Assembly: GCF_964204645.1 (NCBI RefSeq)
Contig: NC_134029.1
Span: forward strand, 18,186,450 to 18,250,449
DNA length: 64,000 nucleotides
Origin: Tubulanus polymorphus
Taxonomy: Eukaryota; Nemertea; Palaeonemertea; Tubulaniformes; Tubulanidae
Direction: 5' to 3'
The position numbers and the translations under genes are program-made. The notes beneath the pieces were generated by a model. The model saw nothing but the letters and a program-made list of their open reading frames with translations, did not search any database and was not told the origin of the DNA. Numbering within the stretch: position 1 is the first letter of the stretch; each line of letters begins with the position of its first letter. This document shows positions 24,082-37,174 of the stretch, piece after piece.

Positions 24082-27000
24082 GATTATCCTTTAATGCTAT
24101 TGTTGCTACAGATAATAATCAGGAATACCGAACGTATCTCCAAGTGAATGTTCTTTCAATCGAAATAGCAGTTGATATGAAAAGATATCAACATTTCTAT
24201 GTAGATGTTCATCAGTTGAATACAAAATCAACTGGACAAATACATATATGATCAAAACATGTCACATCAGCTGAGTTGACATTTTTTTGCTGTAAACAGC
24301 TGAGTTAGATATTTTTTGCTATAAACAGACATATTCGAGTAGAAGAGTTTCTACAGAAGACTATTGATAGACGAAGTAGCACGAAAATGGTCAGACAATA
24401 TGACGTCACTTCATTCCCTAGAGAAAATGTGATAAAACAAGGCTAAATTTTAAAAAGATTGAATTCAATCAGGAACCAATGCAAAATCATTAACACACTT
24501 GGGAACCCTCAAAATGATCACTCTTAACACCATTAGATTTTTACAATGTTATGTAGCAATTTTGTTAACCTTTGGCGAATGCGTACCTCTAGCTTGGTAC
24601 AAACCAATCTAGACTGGACTAACGATGAACATGGCTTCAGTATTGGTCACCATTATCGATTTTCCTATCGGGTCATTCTTACGCTATAAATCACTGTAAA
24701 AGGTCATGTGATCAATCGAAATGACAGCAAGGACTATAGCAGCCAATGAAACAAAGAGGGCAGCTTATGGTTTTATTTGATTAGCTTTCACCTTAAAATG
24801 AAATGCTACATTCAATAATACATTTACCAGTATTCACTGTGTTTGTTTGATTCAACATTGCTGGCTGATGTAGCAAATCTGAATGAAAATGAGCCTGAGA
24901 CAACTTGACACCCAAAACTACCAAGACAGACCAGACATTCTTTATACAACAAATCGCAGTTAATATGCACGAAAAACCTGCGGGCAGGCGTTTGCTAAAT
25001 GCAAATCCGGAACAATGCCAAAGAGCTACTTAGCCAATGTTGATCTCGACACAAAGTCTCTCGTTCTAGTTAAAAAGCACAAGCCGTGACCCACAGCATA
25101 ATTACACTAATGTCACATCCATCTACTCCAGCATTTCGTCGGTTATATACACACGCTGGGTATTAACAGACTGGCATGTAAAAGTGCTAGCTACATTATT
25201 ACCAGCAGCAAATGAATATTTATTAGCTCAAGTCTTAATTCACTTAATGGTAAACATTACATCCGAGCTGTAGTTTAGGTCATTTCACATACAAGCTTAT
25301 TTCGTCTTTAGAAATTATCGTACCTAAACAAAGCCCTTTTATATATATTAACGAAATGTCTTTTTAAAATAGTCTCAGAGTGAATCTCTTTTAACAATGA
25401 ACAACGTCGGCGTTATGACAAATCGTCACAAATGAAATTGTATCCTCAAAAGAAAAAAACATGTGCTTAGGTTTTTGCATGGAATAACGTGTAGAACCAG
25501 CTGAAGATGACTCAAAAAGATTTTTAAAATAATGCTGCGAAATCTAACACCATCTGTGGCAGTCTATTGTCACAAGTACATTGTTATAAATGTGTTCGTC
25601 CTTAAAATGGGAGGGGGTTGGTCTTCTGATAGACACTTCTGAGTACAATATTTCAAACATATATACGTCCCATGCACGACCACATTTTCCGGACAATATT
25701 TTTCAATAAGGAACAAGGATACATCGCATATGATATTTACCCCATAAACATTACTATTCTAACTTCCAGGAACTAACTTTATAAACCAAATTAAGAATAT
25801 CATTTCATGTATGTATTTGTGCGTAAGTATTTTAAGAATGTTAAGTAAATTGATATTTATCTTACATACAATGTCATTAAGCCATCTATACATCGATTTT
25901 AGAACCCCTGAGTGTATTTGCCTGAACTTTCAAATATTCAAACCCCATAATTGAAACTGCTAAGGATGTCCTTTTTTCCAATCGCAGGGACAATGCTCAG
26001 AACTTGCCCCTGGCTCCAGTCATCAGAGGGAAATAATGGCTATTGAATTTTGCCTGCATGAAACCCGCTGGGAGTCACAAGATGCATACACCATGAACCA
26101 CCCAACGCAAACAAAACGGATGCATATTTCATACAAGCTGTCCATGATTGGTTATTATTACACACATACAGCGAGCATTTCATAAATGTGTCGTCAATTC
26201 AATACATTATATCTGAGCGATATTCGAGCAGCGTTATAGTCCCTAGAGAAAGCAAACAACGGAAAAAACTGCAATAAACGGATATATACTATTGCTAGGT
26301 TTGGTGGTGATCTTATAATTGTAACAACCTCTCCCAGAATGCAACCATTCTTTTATAATGTGTTGTTGAAGTGGAATCTGAAAATGGTATTTACCTAGCC
26401 TGATATCGTAACCATACATGTTTTCATGATCTAATTTGCTCTACATAACCGTTTGCATGGATCACAGCGCAACTTGATATTAGGTTGAACTTGAGCTGGT
26501 GACGTGTAATGATTTTGAATAGCAAGCGGTCAACAGTCACATTTTACTGGGGGGAGGGAGGATGGGAGTTTTACCTGTTATCGTCTTACCAATTACACCT
26601 ATGAATATCGGCGAGGCTGATTTAAAAACAAAATTCTTAATCAAAACGATGATATATGTTTGAAAGGACATACATTTCTTTATTTGTAGAAATCGCATGA
26701 CATTTGAGCTGCGGGCATAACAAATACTATACAGCCGGGTGCCTGAGCATTTTCTTTTCTATTGTAACCAGGCATGATACCAGAATTAATGGTGGGATGT
26801 CATGCATGCTTAGAGATGGATTTTTCCATGACAATACCGCTGCTCTACGCCTGAAGCAGTCGCAGTGTTTATTGCATTAAAGGCCGCGCCAGTTCTCGTA
26901 ATTAGTTCGTCAGTTTTTCTTCGCAGATAACGAAGACAACGAAATCACGATTACCAGCGGAAAAGTATCCGTAGAATCAAACATATCGCAGCAGACGGTC

Positions 27001-28710
27001 CATTTTAGTAGACTTGGTGTGAATCGGTTTATGAGGTCAGGATTTCATTCAAATTTCATTTTAGCGGGCGCCGCATGATATTCTGGGCTCAGTTCGAAGC
27101 ATCGTATTGTATGTAATTCAATCAGGGGGATTAACTTTATAGTGAATTAACTACATGTATAGACAATCCCTCTTGGTTGAACTACAAAACGCAGCTTGCC
27201 AAGCATCGAATATCTGTGTTGACACTATATCAGAAAATAGAACCAGCTCATACTATCAGGTTTTCTGCACGGAATCACTTCATGCTCTTGCTACGTTTTC
27301 TAATTAACTATCTCGATTTTATAGCCTACATATGTTTTTCCTACAAAAGATTACAGCCATGATCATTACAAAAAAAAATATCAGAAAGTGGACTAGAACT
27401 ACCTCAATGGCTTTTAAGCATACGTTGATTCTCTACATCATGAAAATTAAGATTCAAACTCTGAAAACATTTCATAACTACAAACTGCTGTTATTTGTTA
27501 CCTAATGCCAAGAGCGAGCGTATTGTATTGTAGGAAAAACGGCCAAGGAAAATTTATGACGATTGGAGATTGAATTATCTATCTACAATGATCTTTATAT
27601 CTAACAACATTATTTATTCTTATTTGGCCATTTTTTTTCCGTTCACCAGCATATTGATGCTTTTAATTCCGAGACTAACTACACAGATTATTCATTGTCA
27701 TTCAAAATGCTTACACTGATAGCTAGATGACAGACTGGTTTGACGAGCTGTCTACATACAACAGTGACAATATCCTGCACGCACACGCGCAAGCACCGGT
27801 GTATCTCCAGTACATCGTGCCCCTTACTCATCGTAATAATTCGAATTGTTTATTGATCTCTCAGCAGACAGAATTAAAAGTCCTCTAGGGTTTATATAGA
27901 TCATCATCCAGTGTCTGTGAATGGTGAATTGATATAACACCATCACATACCATAAGCGGCGCTCACATGAGATTCTGGGTTTAGGAGGTACCGTATTTAT
28001 GTGGCGCCGAATACTGAGCCCACTTCAGTGCTGATATAGTACTATTGCACTATCATAATGTCAAATTATGTGTCTAAAACTACCTATATATTTCTTCATT
28101 TTTGATGGCTTCATAAAAAAATGGGATTTGAAAACCATTAAAAACTTTGACACGCGCAAATAAGTCATCCATGGCAGAGTGTGTGTAGTACACCTGGCTT
28201 GCTAAGTATCATTAAATCAACATCCGCAGTACAGAAAATGGAAAATATATATACAGAAAATACATATATGTGGCCATCTCGGTATTGTACCTGGATCAGG
28301 TTACCGGTGCGGAATCATTTTCCGCACTTAATAAGCCTGGTATTTCAGTCGCGTACCGAATAAGCCGCAAATAAATCGGGTATCATTGTAATAAAATGAG
28401 TAGTTTATAAACCGTGCGAATTGTTGATAATGTGCAGTAAAAATAAAATAATAATATTATATATGGGACATTTTCTTCCCACTAGACAAATTGGGACATA
28501 TTTTCCCGGCACATTTTTTGTATACTGTTTTCATTTGCTTGGCCTTAAGTTCAAGATAATCTGATTTAAAATTTGTGCTTTGAATCCACAAAAAAATATC
28601 ACTGGGAAAACAATGCACTAGGATGTAGTTCATAGGAGCCTTTCTCAAATTATTGGGTCAAAATATGGAACTGGCATGAATCAGGACCATAATGAGATAT
28701 ATGACATTGA
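24082..28710. other. Non-coding stretch right of the galactosyltransferase gene
   Basis: Contains the promoter side of the minus-strand galactosyltransferase gene, with no clear TATA box. There is a two-copy 29-bp tandem repeat beginning CAGCTGAGTT at 24268 and 24297, a foldback-family fragment near 26550, and a piece near 25650-25690 sharing ATATATACGTCCCAT with the 36.4-kb tandem repeat. No further gene or RNA recognised. Confidence 0.6.
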
Positions 28711-28920
28711 TGTTACACAAGAATTTTCGGCCTGGGACAACTGTTCACATGGGTACCAAATGTGCCCCGTGCCTGTTTGGCCTGACCAAATTTAGCACGG
28801 GTCAAATTCTGGAAGTGACTCAAGCATTGTTCAGTATCGAGTGAGTGGTTTACATGTGAACGGCCTCATCTGTGCCAATTTGGTCCGCGCCAAATCATCT
28901 CCGTGTGATAGCGGCTATAT
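28711..28920 (-). repeat. TIR element family A, copy 1 (reverse orientation)
   Basis: Right end GTGTGATAGCGGCTATA is the inverted form of the family end TATAGCCGCGATCACAC. The inside shows the family order in reverse: TTCGGCCTGGG, CTGTTCACATGGGTACC, TTTGGCCTGACCAAATTTAG, GTTCAGTATCGAGTGAGTGG and CACATGTGAACG-type strings. Non-autonomous, with no ORF. Other copies are at 29519, 31095, 31905, 33951, 43879 and 46925. Confidence 0.75.
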
Positions 28921-29518
28921 AAGCAATGGTGAGAGGACGAGGGCTGGATGAATAATCATTTCTCATCTTTTACAACTAACATTGTTTTAAAATACACGTA
29001 AATTCATTGTTTTTCAGTAATCAATTTAGACAGGGACATAGATACACATAAGATAACAAAGTTATCACATGCTTTTCTCATACATCACCATCTATCAAAC
29101 ACTATGACAAGCACACATTCACTCAAACATGTAACCACGAAGTACTGCGATCATATACAAAAAACATGATTATAATAGAAACCATCAGGCTGCCTATTAT
29201 TATTCAGTAGATATCTTAAACGCACCATGATTCTGAATAATATTTCATTGAAATGGTAATACAAATTGATACATGTCGATGACTATGTTGGCTCCTCACC
29301 TTTGTCCAAAGATTGCAATCGTCAAGATTTAACCATAATGCGAACCTACTCCAGTTCCGCACAGATAGATTTCAGACTGAGGAATAAATCAGATACTATT
29401 ATGATTACGAATCCACACAACAGTCTTCCTCTGTTTCATTGCGCTACTTTCGCATATTTCCGTATTTGTCAATTGGCCTTACTAAGGTCAGGCAGACTCT
29501 GAACACATTTCTAGCTCA

Positions 29519-29643
29519 TTTGCCTCGGGCCTGGTCAGATGTTTTTGCTCGGGCCCATTTGGCACCCGTGTGAACAGTTGTTCCAGGCCAAATTTGGCAC
29601 ATTTGGCCCGGGCCAAAAATGCTCGTGTGATCGCTGCTATAAA
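29519..29643 (+). repeat. TIR element family A, 3' half
   Basis: Matches the right half of the 43.9-kb copy: CTCGGGCCTGGTC, GGGCCCATTTGGCACCCGTG, TGAACAGTTGTT, TTTGGCCCGGGCCAAAAATG and the end GTGTGATCGCTGCTATA. The left half is absent. Confidence 0.75.
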
Positions 29644-31094
29644 CAGGCAAATCAGTGGAATGGGCGAAAGACGCGGAGGTGTAATGCACTGTACTGGCAG
29701 TGGATGCATGATTAGTCGAGACTAGTTTATAAATTATGTCCATTAGATGAACATCAGAAACCCCAAACCCCATTGGCTTTCCATTTCAGGCTTGATAGAA
29801 GATCGTTTAAAAAATTTGCAAAAAATTACTCAAGATTTTTATTCTATGTAGGTGTAGCATGTTACTACCATAAGGCGTTAGAGGTAGGGTTAAAGTGTTA
29901 AACTGACCCCCCTCAAGTTTCTCGTGTTGATACATAATTTTTTCTATGTACAGTATTTGTACACGCTCTTCCACGTGAGAAAGTATCCAATGAACGATAA
30001 CAAACTGTTTTTACACATCTTACACAGATGAAACGAAATGATAGGTTATCAACGAGCAAAAACAGTGCGTCATACTCATAGCATACAACTTACACTACTG
30101 TACTTTTTCCAACTCCGACTAAACATACCCGACATTCTAACATTTCTCATCTGTTTTAGTTTTACAGAAAGACTATATTTCGTAATCAGAAATGAAGCGC
30201 CAGTAATGCTCCGTATTCATATTTCCCTCTCTCATTCCACAAAATACCCTGAATCTATCCAAGGATAAAGTTGGTTCTGGAATACAATACCTAAAATACG
30301 GATCATGGGTATGATAGCCGATATAGATATATCTTGATATCTTGACCCGCAGAGAAAATCTCAATGAATTTCATACTGGATATAACAAACGATGCAATTT
30401 TCAAGATTCCTTGAGCGCATCGTAACAACATTCCACTGCGAGCTAAATATCTTTAGATAAGCGTTCTACATGTTCTACAGCATTATCGAGCGCTATGTTT
30501 CTTGGTTCTTTCCATTTAGTATTCAAATTGCTCATAGAACGTTTAAAGGGTCATAGAATAGTGATTTCCAGATCCAAAAAGCGCTTGAATGCATAATTAG
30601 TGTGTCTACGAGAAAGAGATAATCCAATAAATCCATATCTAAGTAGACTGCCATCAATCCATCGCAATCTTCCCGCTCCATCAAGTCATAGGGGTGACCT
30701 AAGCAGGGCATAAAGGACTTAAAAATGGTGCAACGTTTGATAATGTTGCTGGATCCACCCTTGCTTCTATCTAGTCAGTAAAAACATTTTCACAGCGATG
30801 CTAAAACGACGTACATGAGGCAGCTGAGAATCAGTATCGGTAGTCTCTGCCCGAGCAGCGGGAAAAGCATTATAAGCTGGATGGTTTAGAAGAGTCCAGT
30901 AAATATTTACACAGTATGTATATAACCCATTTGCTCAGCGCAACACAGTAGTAGCAATCTTGTGAATTCAATAGAAAGTCGTCACATATAGAATGTTAGT
31001 GCCTTGAAGGCAAAAAACTGAGGAAGAAAATGTAAATTGGGAATCAAATAGGATAAATGAGAGCACACCGCCCTCACACAAACATTTTTGGACT

Positions 31095-31232
31095 GTAACA
31101 ACCACTCTCACAGAGCTGCCATTTGGCCTGACCAAAGACCAAAATGTCCAGGTCCGGAAGTGACTCACTTCCCTTTGTGTAGGCGTTGTTTAGTATCGAG
31201 TGGTTTGTGTGAGAACGCACTCACAGTCCAGT
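31095..31232 (-). repeat. TIR element family A, diverged fragment
   Basis: Contains CATTTGGCCTGACCAAAG, GGAAGTGACTCACTTCC, TTGTTTAGTATCGAGTGG and GTGTGAGAACGCACTCACAG in the order of family A read in reverse. Ends are degraded. A second CTAGTGTGAACGCAC string follows near 31302. Confidence 0.55.
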
Positions 31233-31904
31233 TTTTTTTTTGTCAGTGTAAATTGATCTGCTCTAAAAATGGAATGGAGACCAATTTCCGATGGACTTTT
31301 CACTAGTGTGAACGCACATAGTCTGTGATGTAGACACGCTTATGAACAAGGATTTGGGTGCTTGAAATTGGTTAAAGGGTAATTAGTCTTTTATAAATCA
31401 AGAAATTCCTTAGACTGGACTAATTACCTCAAATAAACCGTCAATCATTAAGTCGGATCGGCCTTCTATATCAATTGCAAATTCATATTACGTGTTAAAT
31501 TATATAAATTAATTAAATAGGCTTGAAATTAAATGTCTTGATTGAATTCGGTGATTTTGCCAAGTTCGTATGCCGCAAGGATTTGGGGTCTCTGCTCTCG
31601 CGGATATTCATCGGAGATTTATCGCAGATCAGTATTCTAGCCCAATAAACTCACCCAGGAACCGGATATCTGCTACGATTATGTAAGAGATGTATCGATT
31701 GTGTCAGCGTACAAAGTGACTAATAATCTAACTAAATGTGACTGATAATGAAATTTTCATGCAAGTGTTTATCTGATACTAATACAAGAGGAAATTGGTT
31801 AATAATTCATGCTAGGCACATTCTGCCACTAGATAATGGAACGAGACAAGGCAGGAGAACATCGCTTCACTGTAGGGGGTTGTTAAAGAGCTAAAGGGGG
31901 TTCT

Positions 31905-32139
31905 TATAAGCCGCAATCACACACTTTTGACCAGAACCAACCATTCACATGCGTGTCAAATGGGCCTATGCCTACTTGGCCTGAGCCAGATTTTAGCATG
32001 GGTCAAATTATTGAGTATGAAATGCTTAAGCTTTGTTTAGTATCTCAAGTGAGTGGTTTGTGGGCTCATTAGTTCGGCACAGCCAAATTTTACTCAGGCC
32101 TGATCTGGGCCAATCTGACCTGACCCTATCATTTCCATG
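31905..32139 (-). repeat. TIR element family A, copy
   Basis: Begins TATAAGCCGCAATCACAC. Inside are TTGGCCTGAGCCAGATTTTA, GCTTTGTTTAGTATCTCA and GTGAGTGGTTTG. The right end (ATCATTTCCATG) is the counterpart of the ATCATCTCCGTG-type subterminal string but is degraded. Confidence 0.65.
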
Positions 32140-33078
32140 TTTTTTTTTGGCTTTATGTCGCTTGGATCTTGGTTTCCTAAGACTACCCCTATTGGATTAT
32201 TCAGTTAACCTCACGATGGGACGGCCTTTGAAGTGTTGCCCGCACACTTTAAGCAGCCATGTGTCAACGTTCACTGATAAGAGTTCATGAAGACCTCTAT
32301 AACTAAATAGATTCAGTTTTAATATTGCATGCAAAAAATCTTTGGTTTCCAACTCCAGTGTACATTTCAAACATTTGATACGTATACATGTACTGTTTGA
32401 GCATTCATTTCCTGTGCATTGATCTCATGCATTCAACATTCCAAAAAGCGTACAATTTACTGTCAAATGAGAGGGAGAGAATGGGAACAGGGGTTGGATT
32501 ATTGGTAGTAAATTATTCAGTAATCACAGCTCCCGACTATGAATGCGAACGATCAATAAAACTTGCTATGCGTATTTTTCTCCTTCATTCTCTCTCCAGA
32601 CGAGGCAACTGATGCGTTCTCTATCCCTCTCTCTCTCTCTCTAGATTTATATTAGTATTCATAGTCGACAAGATTTACCCACCGCGACACAAGTCTCATA
32701 TACTCCTCCGCTGCCTAATTCCCCTCAAAGAACCCGGGGAATACGCAATCAGCATTTTCGCCGTACCCGATTACATAACTAGAGGCAAGTAAGAAAATAG
32801 AACTCTTGGTTGAATGTAAAGCTGTTAAGCGCCGATTAGAAAGATTTCATCGACGGAATAAACCGATCCTGCAATTGGGATTTAATATTGAACGTGGCGG
32901 GATTTATTTCGTTATCAAGTGAAACTACTTTGTGTGACTCGGTCGTTGTTGGTCGAGGAAATGTATATCTCTGTGAGACCCGGTTTTCTAATGAGCCACT
33001 ATCTTCCATGGCCTAGACTTTTAACCTATCCAATATTTCAGACGAGGGCCTTGATAAGCACAATGTAGCTGAAACCAT

Positions 33079-33849
33079 GGCTGGCTTATGTCGACAAGCA
33101 ACGCAACGCCTACCGACGCAACTAGGTTTATCGCCGATTAGTGGCAACTAGCGGCCTACGAGAGGCCGCCAGCTCGACATAAGCCAGCTTGCAATGGTAA
33201 CCCTACCAACTCGTCGTAAGCCGTATCCGGCTAGTTGCCCATGTTCTACTCCGGCCCACGGTAGGCAGACAGTTGCTTTCGATCACAACCGACATAAGCT
33301 CATCTGCGACGCGACGGAACTGAGCGCAGGGGTTCCAGCCAATAAGAGACCGCATATACATAGTACAAATTATGACTGCTAGTAAATGTCATTCGTAATT
33401 AGTCATAAACTTTCAAATTCAAGTAGTTCAAAACGTAAAATAAACCTTCAGCATGGCAGATGACTGGACCGAAGATCTAGAAACGAAATTGGTAGAATTA
33501 TGGTGCGAGCGGCCATATTTATATATTGTCGCTAGCACATTGTATTCAAAACAGAATCATAAAGACAAAGATCTTAAAGAAATAGCTTTTCTAATAGAAA
33601 TATATTTCCCAATAATTCAAATTCATTCTCAAAGTGCTTATCACGTGACCATTTGAGCCGTTGCATTTGCCAGTAATCGTAACCGACATAAGCAGGGAAG
33701 CAACTGGGAGGATCTCGTATCCCGCTAGTCGGCCTCAGTTGCTGCGAATTGGAGCGCAGTCGACATAAGCTGGGCTGCGATCGCGGTTGCTCTCAGTTGC
33801 GTCGGTAGGAGTCGGTAGGCGTCGCGTTGCTTGTCGACATAAGCCAGCC
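33079..33849. mobile_element. PIF/Harbinger-like DNA transposon, non-autonomous, with long TIRs
   Basis: Ends are long inverted repeats: left GGCTGGCTTATGTCGACAAG continuing through CAACGCAACGCC and TACCGACGCAACT; right AGTTGCGTCGG ... GCGTTGCTTGTCGACATAAG then CCAGCC. The string CGACATAAGC recurs at about 33175, 33290, 33682, 33761 and 33835 as terminal and subterminal repeats. The interior carries a MADF-domain ORF but no DDE transposase, so I class it as a deletion derivative of a Harbinger-type element, whose autonomous forms encode a Myb/MADF-like partner protein. No clear 3-bp target duplication is seen. Confidence 0.8.
33453..33656 (+). CDS. Truncated MADF/Myb-SANT-like protein of the Harbinger-type element
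   Basis: 67 codons: MADDWTEDLETKLVELWCER then PYLYIVASTLYSKQNHKDKD and LKEIAFLIEIYF. The acidic start, a helix ending in E-R-P-Y-L-Y, then Y-S-K and K-E-I-A match the first two helices of a MADF domain. The third helix (usually W-x-x-L-R) is missing: the frame ends in unrelated sequence, either truncated or continuing by splicing. In Harbinger transposons such proteins bind DNA and recruit the transposase. Probably not functional here. Confidence 0.6.
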   Translation: MADDWTEDLETKLVELWCERPYLYIVASTLYSKQNHKDKDLKEIAFLIEIYFPIIQIHSQSAYHVTI

Positions 33850-33950
33850 TTTAGATTCTCCACGTAGGCTTGAGATTATCAATCAATGTAGCTAGACTGG
33901 TATATCAAGATGAGCATTATATACCGATTTTTTTCAGATCTCTCAAATAA

Positions 33951-34226
33951 GCCACGATCACATGGAGACAATTTAGCAGGAGTTACATCGGCATGGATCA
34001 GGCTGAATCTAATATTGGCCTGTCTATAATAATAGAGCGCGTTCACACGTAAATTACTCATTCGCTGCTCAACAGTGCAACAAAGTGAAGTCAGTCACTT
34101 CAGGAACTTGTAGCAATTCACATGCAATAATTTGACCGTGCTCCGTTGATCCATTTGGCACCTGTGTGAACAGTTGCTCTGGGTTGAACTTGGCCCCAGC
34201 CAAAAAACACTTGCGTGATCATGGCT
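33951..34226 (+). repeat. TIR element family A, near-complete copy
   Basis: Starts AAGCCACGATCACATGGAGA and ends CTTGCGTGATCATGGCTAT. Inside, in the same order as the 43.9-kb copy: CGGCATGGATCAGGCT, GAGCGCGTTCACACG, ACAAAGTGAAGTCAGTCACT, CATTTGGCACCTGTGTGAAC. It lies about 100 bp right of the Harbinger element. Confidence 0.8.
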
Positions 34227-36317
34227 ATTTTATAACCACCCACCCCTGGATTCTATTCACCTACATAGGTTTTTGATAACTGAACAAATATGAGAAAGTG
34301 AGCTGATTCGAACATCCGTCATTGATTGCTCGAGGACTAAAAATCATTAGCAAATGCGAAAATTCATGTCTCGACTGTGGCAAATACGTGACAAAAATCA
34401 GTCTAAATCCCGACATATTATCAACTGATCTCGGGCAAAATTCCCATGACTGTCTGAACAGTAGGTATAGATGCGATATCCTCGGAGGTGATGAGAACAG
34501 ATAACTGACACCATGAACAGCATAATGAAAAAAACTACATTGATAAGAACATTGCATTGCTGTGCCAGGGCTGGTTTCCAACATCTCTGCTTTTGAATTA
34601 TTTCTATGTAATACAAATCTACAATACAGAACAGATTGGGGATTCAACCAGACAAATCCCTTAGGATTTTTTTGAATTCCCCGACAGTCCTTTATGATAT
34701 AAATCTTCCTTGTAACAAAATTTGTAACTTGCAAGACTATAGAAATAAATGAAATGAAATTGGGCCATTGCCTGGTATCGATTTCATTTGCAAAGGTTTT
34801 ATAGAAATCGGTTATTTCAAATTTATAAGCCCGGTAATCATATTTGCAAGTGAGAAATTTGCCGACCAATTTCCAGCTGAAAAAAGTTGCAGGACCGGAG
34901 GTATGTTAGATGAAAATCTAAGCCCAACTGTTATCGCTGCTTTGCTGCTATATAGAGTTCTTGAAAAAGAAAAAATCTTCAAATTGTAAGAACAATTATG
35001 GCACCTGAATACCGAATATACTTTGTATATTTGGTAATACTGATAGTTTCAGTAAACAGGTTCGTGACATAACATTTTATGACTACTAATTTTTTCATCA
35101 CTGGGTCAATGTTATTGTACGCATTGAAGCGCACATTCTACAACTTAGAATTCAAGCACCCGTGGATATTACACCCCATTAACAGAAGTGTTTCACTCAT
35201 AAAAATTGTCTTTGTGTTATGTTTTGCTCAGTTAGCAATGAAGTTATGACTTGTTGTCGGCCTCGATTTTCTAAATACCGTTTTATTGCCACATTAGGTC
35301 TACGCCACTGAGTGACTGACGTTGACTTGGAATCGGTTGAATTTTTCCTTCTCAGATATCATATCAGCCGACACTATAAATCTATTTCGAAATGAACAAA
35401 TACGGGTCAGCCGATGTTATCCTTATTTATTCTTATGTTGTACATAGATTTTTATCAATAAACTTATCACGTTTTATGTGCTTTATTACAGGCGACATGA
35501 AATAATTGTACATCAGGTACAAGCGGGGCGCGCGTGCGGCAGATTCCATCAGAGCCGACAGATAAATCAATTTCTATACCATTTACTGGCGTGTTATCCT
35601 TGGCTTTTATCGCGAAAACATCAATATATTTATCACCGCAACATCAGCAGTATACAGAACCAGCTATAGAACTGAGAGTGAGAGAGAGAGTATGATGTAA
35701 GATAGAAGGAGAATGGTTTGTAAGAACTACACTCCTAAAAAACTTGTCGAATCCTCTTTTCATGAGTGTAATATTAGTATTAGGAACTCTATTGAACTTG
35801 TTTTATATAAACACAGATATTGTGTAATATCCTTCCACCCATGAAAATTGTGCGTACACTGTAGTATTAAAATGAGACTATGAAAATAGACTATGAAAGC
35901 ATGGCCAAGTTAGCTACGCATTATGTCATTTAATAAGTAGTAGGCTGAAATTTACCGGAAAAATCTTTCTCATCAATAATCCACAGAAAAGAGCAATGCA
36001 GCCGTAACACATTCTAGATAGTGCCTAGAGCAAGTAACTGACAAACAGATCTCAGTCAAAATATATGCCATTATAGCAATATACAGCTATTTGATGATCA
36101 TATTTCAGTTTTCAGTTTTTCAGGAAACTTTTTCATCACAGCAGCAGTTTCTCAAGAGAAAAGACTTCAACTGTTTTCCTTTGCACCGGGCAAAAGTAAA
36201 AAAATTGTTCTGATACGAGCCTAGCCTCTCATGAGTTATACAGTAGAGTCTGGGTGGTGGCGTCAGGCAAATATTCCTGTTCATTAAGTCTTATATGTGT
36301 AACATCAACTTTACAAA

Positions 36318-36485
36318 CACCTCATTTTCAAACATCTGAACTTGTTGTGCCCTTAGTCAAGTAGCCTTGAATGCATATTTATGAAACGATATAAGTGCTG
36401 AAATACTCAAATATATACGTCCCATAAGCACCTAATTTTCAAACATTTTTCTGAACGTTGCGCCTCTTGTCAAGTGGCCTGGATC
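36318..36485. repeat. Degenerate tandem repeat, period about 111 bp
   Basis: CACCTCATTTTCAAACAT at 36318 and CACCTAATTTTCAAACAT at 36429, each followed by a CTGAAC...GTCAAGTRGCCT stretch. The spacer string AAATATATACGTCCCAT recurs near 25655. Confidence 0.6.
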
Positions 36486-37012
36486 AATAAAATCTAATGC
36501 ACATTTGATATCATACACGGTGCAGATTACATCAATCAAAAATAATGTGTATGCCCAAGCATCTGATTTATCCTCTGCAGTGACCTGTCAAAGCAATGAT
36601 CACTTCAAGTACAGAGCGCTTAAACTTGATTTGAAAAATATAATGCAAGTACAAAGTGCGGACATTCACAGATCGAAAACCAGCCAGTTCATAGAGAAAT
36701 TATATATGCTAGTTGTAAATGCTACATAATATTATCATTATTGTCACTTGGGAGAGGGAAGAGAGGGAGAGTGAGAGGCAGAGAGGGATTCAATTTGCAG
36801 TGTTAATCTTACTGGATTCCCGCGTACCTTACCTGAGAGCGAACCTGGCTCTGCTGTGTTTTATGTACAGAGACAAGAGACAGCACTGGTTAGCGTGACT
36901 AATACATCTAAAGTGCTGATCAAGTTATCTTGATTCATTAGCCGTTACCAGTCAGTCGTCAGAAATATAAAACACGTCGCATAGAAATTGAGTTTCATGT
37001 ATGTTTTTCATT

Positions 37013-37028
37013 CACACACACACACACA
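37013..37028. repeat. (CA)8 microsatellite
   Basis: Short uninterrupted CA run. GA-rich impure tracts occur just left at about 36750-36790. Confidence 0.85.
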
Positions 37029-37174
37029 GCCATATGCGGAGATCTTAATCCAAATTCATGTTCAAAGCTCACATTTCCTAACGCAAATTATAAGTTATAT
37101 AACCAGCGCAAGGAATGATCTTATATCCGGGCGCTAATTTTATAGAACAATTTTCAGAAACCTATTATTGACTA

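Noticed and set aside
34261-34869. 202-codon minus-strand open frame, the longest outside the two genes
   Set aside because: No recognisable motif, composition like AT-rich non-coding DNA, and no splice or promoter context. Probably chance, although its length makes it the first frame I would search by homology.
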